A stretch of 64,000 nucleotides of DNA from contig DYHW01000001.1 of the NCBI GenBank assembly GCA_020723965.1, positions 544,587 to 608,586 on the forward strand, read 5' to 3'. The position numbers and the translations under genes are program-made. How positions within the stretch are numbered: position 1 is the first letter of the stretch; each line of letters opens with the position of its first letter. The notes under the pieces were generated by a model. That model was not told the origin of the DNA. It searched no databases and saw nothing but the letters and a program-made list of their open reading frames with translations. Source of the stretch: Melioribacter sp. (GTDB taxonomy: Bacteria; Bacteroidota; Ignavibacteria; Ignavibacteriales; Melioribacteraceae). Positions 1-7,850 of the stretch are shown here, piece by piece.

Positions 1-372
<372 letters not shown>

Positions 373-811
373 AGTTTGCTCTTCTTCAACTTCTTTATCT
401 TAGAGAGATAATGCAGACTTGAATAAAAATCAAAAAGAACTTGACTATCAAATAATTTTTTTGCAAAATATTATTAGAAATGAGCTTTATAGTTCATTCG
501 TAAATTTGTTTTAACGCCGTTCAATGAAAATCGTTCAAAGTATTTTTTATTAAAGAGAAACATTTAGTTCTGCCTTTGAGTCGTTCTCTTTTTTAAGAAA
601 TAATATAGATTCCTTTTACAGCCTGTATATACGCCAAGATTACTTCTATTGCTATGACTTTACAAGAGTTAATCTAAATATAGATTCATAATTACGTAAT
701 CTTATATGGCTGCTAACATTCTACAGAACTGTCCTGCCCAAAGGGATCTGTTTTACTGCAATCCCGCCTTTATTATTTATCGTAAAAACAAAATGAATAG
801 GCGAGTTCATT
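373..811. other. Intergenic gap of 439 bases before the hydrogenase operon
   Basis: No convincing gene is present. An imperfect hairpin with 8-bp arms (AAAGAGAA at 552-559, TTCTCTTT at 584-591, long loop) runs into a T-rich tract and could be a weak terminator for pta. The promoter of the large hydrogenase operon should lie in the downstream half, but I cannot point to a convincing promoter or operator. A small inverted repeat (AATCT/AGATT around 671-686) is the only candidate operator-like signal. Confidence 0.4.
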
Positions 812-1966
812 ATGAAATATAGAACCGATCCTAACTTATTGTCTGAAGTTCGTAAGTATGGCAATTTCGACACCAACGCCTGCCTTCAATGCGGAAGTTG
901 TACAGTTTCGTGTGAGCTTACAAATAACTTAGATTCATTCCCGCGTAAAACACTTCGATATACATTGATAGGTTTGCGGGAACAATTAAAAAACAGATTG
1001 GACCCTTGGTTGTGTTACTATTGCGGCGATTGCTCTAAAACCTGCCCGCGGCAAACAGAACCCGGAGAAGCAATGATGACTCTCCGCCGCTTTCTAACAG
1101 CGCAATATGATTGGACAGGTCTTTCCGCAAAAATTTATAAATCAAAATTTTGGGAAATCGGCTCTCTCTTCTTCTTTGGAATAGTCGTTTTGCTTCTTGT
1201 TGTTTATTACCACTTATTTTATGTAGAACTTGAATATGAAACGTTCATTTCAGAGCCGATGCCGATGGAACATATGTTCGGTTTAATAGGAACCTTTACA
1301 ACCATTGTTTTCCTAATTCCACTCTTTTTTTTGCTAACTAACTCTTTACGCATGTATTGGTTTACTATGAGAGACGGCGATAATTTCAAGATACCTTTTC
1401 GCTTATATTTTACAGAAGCTAAAACTTTTTTATTACAAGCTGTTACTCAAAAACGATTTAAAGATTGTGCAGTTAGAAGCCGCTGGATAAAACACTTGCT
1501 TTTAGCCGCCGGCTGCGGTGTGATGGTTTGTATAAAGTTTTTCTTTCTTTCATGGTTCCAGACTGATAATATCTATCCTGTTTATCATCCTCAAAGATGG
1601 CTCGGGTATTTTTCCGCCGGAGCTTTAATCTATACTACGGTTGAGATATTGATAAGCCGAATTAAAAAACGGGAAGAGATACACAAATTTTCCGCTGCGA
1701 GTGATCTGATATTTCCAATTATGTTATTGCTCACTGCCGTAAGCGGGCTTGCTGTTCACGTATTCAGATATTTAGGTTTAGAACTTACTACACATTTTAC
1801 ATACGCAATTCATTTAGCTATTGCTGTTCCGATGTTGATAATTGAAATTCCGTTTGGCAAGTGGAGTCATATGATCTATCGGCCTCTAGCTATTTACTTC
1901 CAAGCGGTTAAAGAAAAAGCATTGCATGTAGAATTAAATAAGGAGCCAGTTTTAGAAAATGTTTGA
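812..1966 (+). CDS. QmoC/HdrC-like membrane iron-sulfur protein
   Basis: This 384-residue protein has an N-terminal HdrC-like ferredoxin region with two [4Fe-4S] motifs (Cys 24, 27, 30, 34 and Cys 68, 71, 74, 78). About six hydrophobic membrane segments follow, from residue ~115 to ~365, with several histidines in or next to them that could bind b haem. This order and length match QmoC, the HdrC+HdrE-like subunit that links a cytoplasmic HdrA-type complex to the quinone pool. The last 8 bases overlap the next gene, which encodes a HdrA N-half, so the two are probably translated together. I infer it anchors the downstream hydrogenase/Hdr complex to the membrane. Whether it really meets menaquinone or another membrane carrier is open. 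Confidence 0.8.
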   Translation: MKYRTDPNLLSEVRKYGNFDTNACLQCGSCTVSCELTNNLDSFPRKTLRYTLIGLREQLKNRLDPWLCYYCGDCSKTCPRQTEPGEAMMTLRRFLTAQYDWTGLSAKIYKSKFWEIGSLFFFGIVVLLLVVYYHLFYVELEYETFISEPMPMEHMFGLIGTFTTIVFLIPLFFLLTNSLRMYWFTMRDGDNFKIPFRLYFTEAKTFLLQAVTQKRFKDCAVRSRWIKHLLLAAGCGVMVCIKFFFLSWFQTDNIYPVYHPQRWLGYFSAGALIYTTVEILISRIKKREEIHKFSAASDLIFPIMLLLTAVSGLAVHVFRYLGLELTTHFTYAIHLAIAVPMLIIEIPFGKWSHMIYRPLAIYFQAVKEKALHVELNKEPVLENV

Positions 1967-2867
1967 TAATAAATCTAACGGAAAGATCGGTTCTGCTTTG
2001 GTAGTTGGCGGTGGAATCGGCGGTATGCAGGCGGCGCTTGATCTCGCTGAATCCGGAATTAAGGTTTATCTCGTTGATAATAAACCGTCCATTGGCGGTG
2101 TGATGGCTCAACTTGATAAAACTTTTCCTACTAATGATTGCGCTATGTGCACTATGGCGCCAAGATTAGTGGAGATTGGAAGACATAAGGATATTGAAAA
2201 AATCACTTTAAGCCAAGTCGAAAGTATTTCAGGTTATCCGGGGAATTTTTCAGTTACCTTAAAGAAAAGTCCACGCTATGTAGATGAATCAAAATGTACC
2301 GGCTGCGGGGCCTGCGTTTCAAATTGTCCAACAAGAAACAGCGTTCAAATAGTTGAGAAAGAGAAAGTAGAACTTCAACCTAAATACGCTGAAAAAGTTT
2401 CTGAGATCATAAATAGACATCGGAACAGAAAAGGTCCTTTAATGCCTATACTTCAGGAAGTAAATGCAGCATACAATTATTTCCCGGAAAATATTTTAAA
2501 ATACATCTCGCAAGAAACGAATTATCCTCTTTCGCATATTACTCGAATTGCTACTTTCTATAGTTCATTCAGTTTAAAGCCTATTGGCAAATACACTATA
2601 AGTGTTTGTATGGGGACTGCTTGTTACGTGCGCGGGTCTGGAATATTGTTAGAGCAGTTCAGAGAAAAATTAAACGTCAAAGTAGGCGAAACCACTGAGA
2701 ACATGCTTTTTACACTTAAAGCTGTTAGATGCATTGGCTGCTGCGGGTTAGCGCCAGTTGCAACTATTGGTGATAGTGTTTATGGAAAACTTCAATCTAA
2801 GAGTATACCTGGCATTATAGAAAAGAAAAAGGTGGAGGAGTTGCAGTATGCCCAAGTTAACAATTGA
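1959..2867 (+). CDS. Fusion of HdrA N-terminal half with NuoE/HydC [2Fe-2S] domain
   Basis: Residues ~12-126 are the N-terminal half of HdrA: a GGGIGG dinucleotide-binding motif at 17-22, the MAQLDKTFPTND stretch with Cys 61 and 64, and one ferredoxin motif (Cys 113, 116, 119, 123). HdrA homology then stops abruptly. Residues ~140-295 are a NuoE/HydC thioredoxin-like domain with the usual four [2Fe-2S] ligands (Cys 217, 222, 258, 262). The missing C-half of HdrA lies inside the 1087-residue protein at 7847. The frame is uninterrupted and the gene overlaps both neighbours, which argues against a decayed pseudogene. The likely role is NAD(H)-side electron transfer, with a flavin site shared between subunits; the second part is inference. 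Confidence 0.85.
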   Translation: MFDNKSNGKIGSALVVGGGIGGMQAALDLAESGIKVYLVDNKPSIGGVMAQLDKTFPTNDCAMCTMAPRLVEIGRHKDIEKITLSQVESISGYPGNFSVTLKKSPRYVDESKCTGCGACVSNCPTRNSVQIVEKEKVELQPKYAEKVSEIINRHRNRKGPLMPILQEVNAAYNYFPENILKYISQETNYPLSHITRIATFYSSFSLKPIGKYTISVCMGTACYVRGSGILLEQFREKLNVKVGETTENMLFTLKAVRCIGCCGLAPVATIGDSVYGKLQSKSIPGIIEKKKVEELQYAQVNN

Positions 2868-3231
2868 TGAATTAAAAAAAATGCGGGAGAATTCCAGAAA
2901 GGAAATTTATCTGCGGGAAGGGAATTTCAGAGGAAAGGTAACAGTTCATATGGGAACTTGCGGTATTGCTGCAGGAGCCAGAGAAATTATGAACTCATTT
3001 TTAGATGAAATTGAGAGAAGAAAATTAACAGATATAATGTTCACCACTACAGGATGCGCCGGTCTTTGTTCGGAAGAACCGATGATCACAGTAGAGATGG
3101 AAGGTTCTGCACCGGTGAAATACTGCAAACTCACTAATGAGAAAGTAAAAAAAATTTTTAACGAACATATTATAGAGGGAAATGTGGTTAAAGAATTTGC
3201 ATTAGGTATCGGTTCTGAGAGGGTTGGATAA
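2848..3231 (+). CDS. Thioredoxin-like [2Fe-2S] ferredoxin of the hydrogenase operon
   Basis: This is a 127-residue protein with the pattern MGTCGIAAGA (Cys 38), TTGCAGLC (Cys 70 and 74) and a further Cys 93, as in the small (2Fe-2S) ferredoxin proteins that accompany HydABC and NADP-reducing hydrogenases. It overlaps the end of the preceding gene by 20 bases, and its stop overlaps the start of the NuoF-like gene by one base, so translation is coupled. It should carry single electrons between the NuoE-type and NuoF-type subunits, or be a structural partner of them. The family call is secure; the exact position in the complex is inferred from the operon. Confidence 0.85.
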   Translation: MPKLTIDELKKMRENSRKEIYLREGNFRGKVTVHMGTCGIAAGAREIMNSFLDEIERRKLTDIMFTTTGCAGLCSEEPMITVEMEGSAPVKYCKLTNEKVKKIFNEHIIEGNVVKEFALGIGSERVG

Positions 3232-5114
3232 TGGCAGAAAAAAAACGAATTGAATTGATGGTTTGCACCGGAACGGGCTGTTACGCTGGCGGTGCTTATC
3301 AGATTATTGATGGGTTGAATAAAGAACTCGAATCCTTCGGCTTGAGAGATGAAGTTACTGTTGTAGCTACCGGCTGTAACGGTTTCTGCGGGCAGGGTCC
3401 GTTAATGGTTGTTATACCCGATAATATTTTCTACGGCTGGATTGAAATAAAAGATATCCATCATCTTGTTGAAGAACATTTTTTAAAAGGAAGACCCGTA
3501 AAAAGATTGATGTTCAAACCTCCGGAAGAAAAAGAGCCGCTGCCGCTGCTTTCGGATATTCCTTTCTTCAAAAAACAATTGTTAGTTGTGCTGCGCAATA
3601 AAGGGATTATAGACCCCGAAAAGATTACAGATTATATTGCCCGCGATGGTTACTTAGCTATTGAAAGAGTTCTAAGCTCACTCTCTCCAAAAGATGTTAC
3701 TGATGAAATTTTAAAGTCAGGATTAAGAGGAAGAGGCGGAGCGGGATTTCTTACAGGAAAGAAATGGGAAGTTGCCAGTCAACAAGTTAAAACACCAAAA
3801 TATTTAATTGCAAACTGCGATGAAGGAGACCCTGGCGCATATATGGACAGGAGCGTGCTAGAATCTGATCCTCACTCTGTTATTGAAGGAATGTGTATTG
3901 CTGGATATGCTATTGGTTCAACAAACGGATTTATTTATGTGAGAACAGAATATCCGCTTGCGATTAAGAGAATGAGAATTGCTATCGAACAGGCGGAAGA
4001 ATATGGACTGCTTGGAAAAAACATTTTAGGAACCGGCTTCGATTTTGAAATTGAAATAAGAGAAGGTTCCGGAGCTTTTGTTTGCGGCGAAGAAACATCC
4101 TTGATTCATTCTATTGAGGGGAATATTCCTAAACCTAGACAGCGTCCTCCATTTCCTGCTCAAGAAGGTTTGTGGTGTTGTCCAACCGTTATAAACAATG
4201 TTGAAACACTTGCAAATGTGCCTGTTATAATTACAAGAGGCGCTGAGTGGTTTTCAAGTATCGGGACTGAAACCTCTAAAGGAACAAAAATTTTCTCTTT
4301 GGTTGGGAAAATAAATAATACCGGTCTTATTGAAGTGCCGATGGGTCTAACTCTTAAAGAAGTTGTTTACGAAATTGGAGGAGGCATTCCCAAAGGAAAA
4401 AAACTTAAAGCCGTTCAAACAGGAGGTCCTTCAGGCGGGTGCATCCCGGCTTCTATGTTAGATTCTCCAATCGATTATGAATCTTTACAAAAAGCCGGCT
4501 CAATGATGGGCTCAGGCGGAATGATCGTTATGGATGAAGATACTTGTGTAGTGGATGTATCTAAATTCTTTATTCAATTTACAAATGATGAATCATGTGG
4601 CAAATGCGTATCCTGCCGCGATGGAAGCGAGGCAGTGTTGGAAGTATTAACAAGAATTTCAGACGGGCAAGGGCGCGAAGGCGATATTGAATTTTTAACA
4701 GAACTAGGCGAAAGCATAAAAGATGCTTCAATGTGCGGCTTGGGGCAAACACTTCCTAATCCTGTGCTTTCTACTTTGAGATATTTTAAAGAAGAGTATG
4801 ACGCACATATAAAAGAAAAAAGATGTCCCGCGCTTGTCTGCAGAAACTTGATACAATACTACATCGATCCAAACAAATGCGTTGGCTGTCTGCTCTGCAT
4901 TAAAAGTTGTCCGACTGAAGCGATAAAAGGTGAATCAAAATACATACACATTATAGAGCAAGAAAAATGTCACAAATGCGGGCAATGCTTGGAAGTCTGC
5001 CCGCCAAAAATTTCTGCTATTATTAAAATTACCGGCAATGAACTGAATAATTTAGTTCAGCTCACTGAAATAATTTCTTGTAAAGAATGGAAGAAAGACC
5101 ATGAATATTCATAA
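3231..5114 (+). CDS. hydB: NuoF/HydB-type NAD(H)-binding flavoprotein of a bifurcating hydrogenase
   Basis: The 627 residues carry, in order, a thioredoxin-like [2Fe-2S] domain (Cys 12, 17, 49, 53), a NuoF core with the FMN/NADH glycine-rich loop GRGGAGF at 167-173, a [4Fe-4S] site around ESCGKCVSC near residue 455, and a C-terminal 2x[4Fe-4S] ferredoxin (CVGCLLCIKSCP near 550, CHKCGQCLEVCPP near 580). This is the full HydB layout of electron-bifurcating HydABC hydrogenases, where FMN exchanges electrons between NAD(H), ferredoxin and the hydrogenase arm. It overlaps the next gene by 14 bases. No [FeFe] H-cluster subunit occurs in the operon, so the partner hydrogenase is probably the [NiFe] pair downstream. 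Confidence 0.9.
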   Translation: MAEKKRIELMVCTGTGCYAGGAYQIIDGLNKELESFGLRDEVTVVATGCNGFCGQGPLMVVIPDNIFYGWIEIKDIHHLVEEHFLKGRPVKRLMFKPPEEKEPLPLLSDIPFFKKQLLVVLRNKGIIDPEKITDYIARDGYLAIERVLSSLSPKDVTDEILKSGLRGRGGAGFLTGKKWEVASQQVKTPKYLIANCDEGDPGAYMDRSVLESDPHSVIEGMCIAGYAIGSTNGFIYVRTEYPLAIKRMRIAIEQAEEYGLLGKNILGTGFDFEIEIREGSGAFVCGEETSLIHSIEGNIPKPRQRPPFPAQEGLWCCPTVINNVETLANVPVIITRGAEWFSSIGTETSKGTKIFSLVGKINNTGLIEVPMGLTLKEVVYEIGGGIPKGKKLKAVQTGGPSGGCIPASMLDSPIDYESLQKAGSMMGSGGMIVMDEDTCVVDVSKFFIQFTNDESCGKCVSCRDGSEAVLEVLTRISDGQGREGDIEFLTELGESIKDASMCGLGQTLPNPVLSTLRYFKEEYDAHIKEKRCPALVCRNLIQYYIDPNKCVGCLLCIKSCPTEAIKGESKYIHIIEQEKCHKCGQCLEVCPPKISAIIKITGNELNNLVQLTEIISCKEWKKDHEYS

Positions 5115-5460
5115 AGTGAAACAGATACTAAATGCTGTAGTAATTTGCGGCGAAGAATTATTAGACATGGATGTAAAAATGGGCTGCGGCTGCGATCTGA
5201 TGAGTCATGTTCTTGCACACATAGAACATAAAAGCACTTTACTCTTGACAGGTCTTACAACGCCACAGGTTATTTATACGTCAGATGCTGTTGATATTAA
5301 AGCCGTTTGCTTTGTTAGAGGAAAACGACCGGACGATGATGTTGTTAAGCTTGCAAATGAACGTGGAATTGTTCTGTTATCTACTCAACTTCCATTATTT
5401 GAAAGCTGCGGCAAATTATACAAAGAAGGACTTATGGGAATCTCAGAGCACAATGGATAA
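5101..5460 (+). CDS. DRTGG-domain protein (first copy)
   Basis: This 119-residue single-domain protein resembles the DRTGG domain also found in some CBS-domain and PtaN-type regulators. It is similar in length and pattern to the second copy at 6363: an N-terminal LNAVVICGEELLD, a central SDVLAH-like stretch, and a GKRPDDD-VKLANERGIVLLST tail. It overlaps hydB by 14 bases. Single-domain DRTGG proteins are often found beside HydABC-type hydrogenase genes, but their ligand is unknown. A nucleotide or redox-cofactor sensing role is possible but unsupported by the sequence alone. Confidence 0.75.
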   Translation: MNIHKVKQILNAVVICGEELLDMDVKMGCGCDLMSHVLAHIEHKSTLLLTGLTTPQVIYTSDAVDIKAVCFVRGKRPDDDVVKLANERGIVLLSTQLPLFESCGKLYKEGLMGISEHNG

Positions 5461-6361
5461 AATAACATCTTCTAAAATTCAAGAACTTGCTTATGAATGT
5501 AAAGTTGAAGAGGCGATGACAAAAGACGTTGTTACTGTAGCGCCCAGCGACACAATGGTTGATGTATGGATGAAACTTAGAGATAAACGGATTTCAGGAT
5601 TGCCGGTAGTTAGCGAAGGTAATATTATTGGAATAATAAGCGTAGAGGATTTTATAAAATGTATAATCTTTGGAAAAAAGGAAGAACAAGTTAAAGATAA
5701 TTTGACAGCGCATGTTGAGTTCATTTATAGTGATGAACAGCTAATTCATGTTATAAAAAAATTTGAAAAATATAGATTTGGCAGATTTCCTGTAAAAGAT
5801 CGGGATACGAAAAAACTTATTGGGATCATCACTAAAGGAGATGTTATTAGATGTCTCTTGAAAAGATTCGAAAAAGAATATTTAGAAGAGGAAGCTCAAA
5901 AGAATAAGATGTGCAACATCTTTAAAGATATTAGATCAGATAAAACAACGGTTATACTTAAATATAACATTAAGGGGAAAGAATTTAAAAAAGCAGGCGA
6001 GAAGAGCAGCTTTCTAAAGAGCGCATTGTTAAGAATGGGAATTGCAACAGAGATTATAAGAAGAATAGTTATTGCGTCTATGGAGACTGAAATGAACATA
6101 ATAATATTTACGGATGGAGGCGAAATTACAGTTTTTGTTGAAGAAGATAAAATTAAAGTAAATGCTGTTGATAATGGCCCAGGTATTCCCGACATCGAAA
6201 AAGCAATGGAACCCGGTTACTCCACGGCACCGGATTGGGTTAGAGAAATGGGTTTCGGCGCAGGAATGGGGCTGCCAAACATAAAAAATTATACCGATGA
6301 AATGAAGATAAACTCAAGAGTCGGAGAAGGAACAAATTTAGAATTTATAGTGAATATATAA
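5453..6361 (+). CDS. Two-CBS-domain protein fused to a GHKL/RsbW-type ATPase
   Basis: I take the start as the ATG at 5453, which overlaps the end of the DRTGG gene (ATGGATAA); an upstream in-frame ATG at 5285 would add residues with no family resemblance. The 302 residues hold a CBS pair at ~15-145 (EAMTKDVVTVAPSD, RISGLPVV) and an anti-sigma-factor-like ATPase at ~175-300 with the N box region, DNGPGIPD and GFGAGMGLPNIK. CBS pairs usually bind adenine nucleotides, so the protein could switch a serine-kinase-like ATPase according to energy state. It belongs to a set of hydrogenase-linked regulators whose target is not known. Confidence 0.8.
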   Translation: MDKITSSKIQELAYECKVEEAMTKDVVTVAPSDTMVDVWMKLRDKRISGLPVVSEGNIIGIISVEDFIKCIIFGKKEEQVKDNLTAHVEFIYSDEQLIHVIKKFEKYRFGRFPVKDRDTKKLIGIITKGDVIRCLLKRFEKEYLEEEAQKNKMCNIFKDIRSDKTTVILKYNIKGKEFKKAGEKSSFLKSALLRMGIATEIIRRIVIASMETEMNIIIFTDGGEITVFVEEDKIKVNAVDNGPGIPDIEKAMEPGYSTAPDWVREMGFGAGMGLPNIKNYTDEMKINSRVGEGTNLEFIVNI

Positions 6362-6362
6362 A

Positions 6363-6716
6363 ATGCGACTATTGGAGATAGTAAATAAATTAAATCTCAC
6401 TGTCTTATCAGGCAGTGATTTATTGGACCGAGAAGTCATTGGCGGCTATGTAAGTGATATGCTCAGCGATGTGCTCGCAAATTCGAAGAAAGGAAATATC
6501 TGGATTACTTTACAGACACATGTGAATATAATTTCTGTGGCGAGCATAAAAGAACTTTCAGGAATAATTATCGTAAATGGAAGGAAACCCGATGATGATT
6601 CTTTGAAAAAAGCCGAAGATGAAAAGATTATTGTTATGTGTACTGATGAGCGGGCTTTCCAGATTGTAGGTAAGTTATATGAACTCGGCATCGGTAAAAA
6701 TGATGAGAATGTATAA
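6363..6716 (+). CDS. DRTGG-domain protein (second copy)
   Basis: A 117-residue DRTGG-domain protein. It keeps LTVLSGSDLLDREVIGGY and the SDMLSDVLANS stretch more faithfully to the family consensus than the copy at 5101. It starts one base after the stop of the CBS-ATPase gene, and its end overlaps the PHP gene. Two diverged copies in one operon suggest a heterodimer or two separate sensing roles. Function unknown. Confidence 0.78.
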   Translation: MRLLEIVNKLNLTVLSGSDLLDREVIGGYVSDMLSDVLANSKKGNIWITLQTHVNIISVASIKELSGIIIVNGRKPDDDSLKKAEDEKIIVMCTDERAFQIVGKLYELGIGKNDENV

Positions 6717-7422
6717 GGCGGACTTACATATTCATACCTGTCTTTCTCATTGTGCCGAGCTAGAAATGACCCCTAAAAATATTGTTATCGAATCTGAAAA
6801 GCGCGGTCTTAATATAATTGGAATCTGCGATCATAACTCTTGTGAGAATGTTATTAGTGTGAAAAAATCAGCTCAAAATATGAATTTAAATATTATTAGC
6901 GGCATAGAGATCACCTCAAAGGAAGAGGTTCATTTGCTTGCATTATTTGATAACGAGAAGTCTCTTTATTCAATGCAGCAAATTATCTATGATAATTTGG
7001 CTGATACTGAAGAAGAAAAAATTTTTGGCGATCAGGTTATTGTTAACGAGAACGACGAAGTTCTTGGGTTCAATAAAAAATTATTGATAGGCGCTGTAGA
7101 GCTGTCAATTGAAAGTATAGTTAATTCCGTTCATGAATTAGGCGGAATTGTAATTGCCTCTCATGTTGATAGAGAGAGATTCGGCATTATCTCACAGCTC
7201 GGATTTATACCGGAAGGATTAGCGCTCGATGCTTTAGAAATATCTAATAAAAATCAGATTCAAAATTTTAGTGATAGATCATTTCCAATAGTAACATTTT
7301 CTGATGCGCATTGGCTGAAGGATATTGGAAGGAACTACACAAATTTTTTTATGGAGCGGTTAACTTTTGATGAAATAAGAAAATCTCTACGCGGTGAAGA
7401 GGGGAGAAAAATTGAGATCTAA
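6700..7422 (+). CDS. PHP-domain metal-dependent phosphoesterase-like protein
   Basis: The N-terminus ADLHIHTCLSHC followed by ICDHNS is the metal-binding signature of the PHP superfamily (DNA polymerase III-associated and histidinol-phosphatase-like phosphoesterases). Later histidines (IASHVDRERFG, FSDAHW) complete the site. I prefer a start at one of the clustered ATGs at 6700, 6703 or 6709, which overlap the DRTGG stop, over the ATG at 6679. At about 240 residues it is a stand-alone PHP enzyme. It sits in the hydrogenase regulatory cassette, where PHP genes recur; the substrate is unknown. Confidence 0.82.
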   Translation: MMRMYKADLHIHTCLSHCAELEMTPKNIVIESEKRGLNIIGICDHNSCENVISVKKSAQNMNLNIISGIEITSKEEVHLLALFDNEKSLYSMQQIIYDNLADTEEEKIFGDQVIVNENDEVLGFNKKLLIGAVELSIESIVNSVHELGGIVIASHVDRERFGIISQLGFIPEGLALDALEISNKNQIQNFSDRSFPIVTFSDAHWLKDIGRNYTNFFMERLTFDEIRKSLRGEEGRKIEI

Positions 7423-7424
7423 AA

Positions 7425-7850
7425 ATGGAAGATATATCTCTTCATATTTTGGATATAGCTGAAAATTCTTTAAGAGCCTGTGCGAAGAATGTTCATATAA
7501 GAATAATAGAAAAAAACGAGAAGTTAATTTTAGAAATTGAAGATGACGGTAAAGGAATGAATGAAGATCAATTACAAAAAGCAGACGATCCTTTCTTTAC
7601 TACAAAAGAAGGGAAAAAATTTGGGCTTGGTCTTTCATTTCTTTCGCAAGCCGCTGAAGAAACCGGCGGAAATTTAAAAATTGAAAGAAGAACAGGAAAA
7701 GGAATTCGTATCTCTGCTTGCTTTAACAAGAATAATATAGATATGAAACCTCTCGGAGATATTAAAAAAACTATGCGCGTTCTAAAAGCTTCTCATCCCG
7801 AAGTTAATTTTGTATTCGAACAGATAGTTGAACAAGGAGACTCGGCGTGA
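7425..7850 (+). CDS. Stand-alone GHKL (histidine-kinase-like) ATPase domain protein
   Basis: The 141 residues form a single HATPase domain: AENSLRA in the N-box position, EDDGKGM (G1), DPFFTTK and GLGLSFL (G2). No dimerisation/histidine domain precedes it, so it cannot autophosphorylate like a sensor kinase and is more like RsbW or SpoIIAB. It lies 2 bases after the PHP gene and overlaps the next start by 4 bases. Together with the CBS-ATPase at 5453 it gives the operon two anti-sigma-like ATPases. I infer a role in controlling expression or activity of the hydrogenase. Confidence 0.8.
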   Translation: MEDISLHILDIAENSLRACAKNVHIRIIEKNEKLILEIEDDGKGMNEDQLQKADDPFFTTKEGKKFGLGLSFLSQAAEETGGNLKIERRTGKGIRISACFNKNNIDMKPLGDIKKTMRVLKASHPEVNFVFEQIVEQGDSA

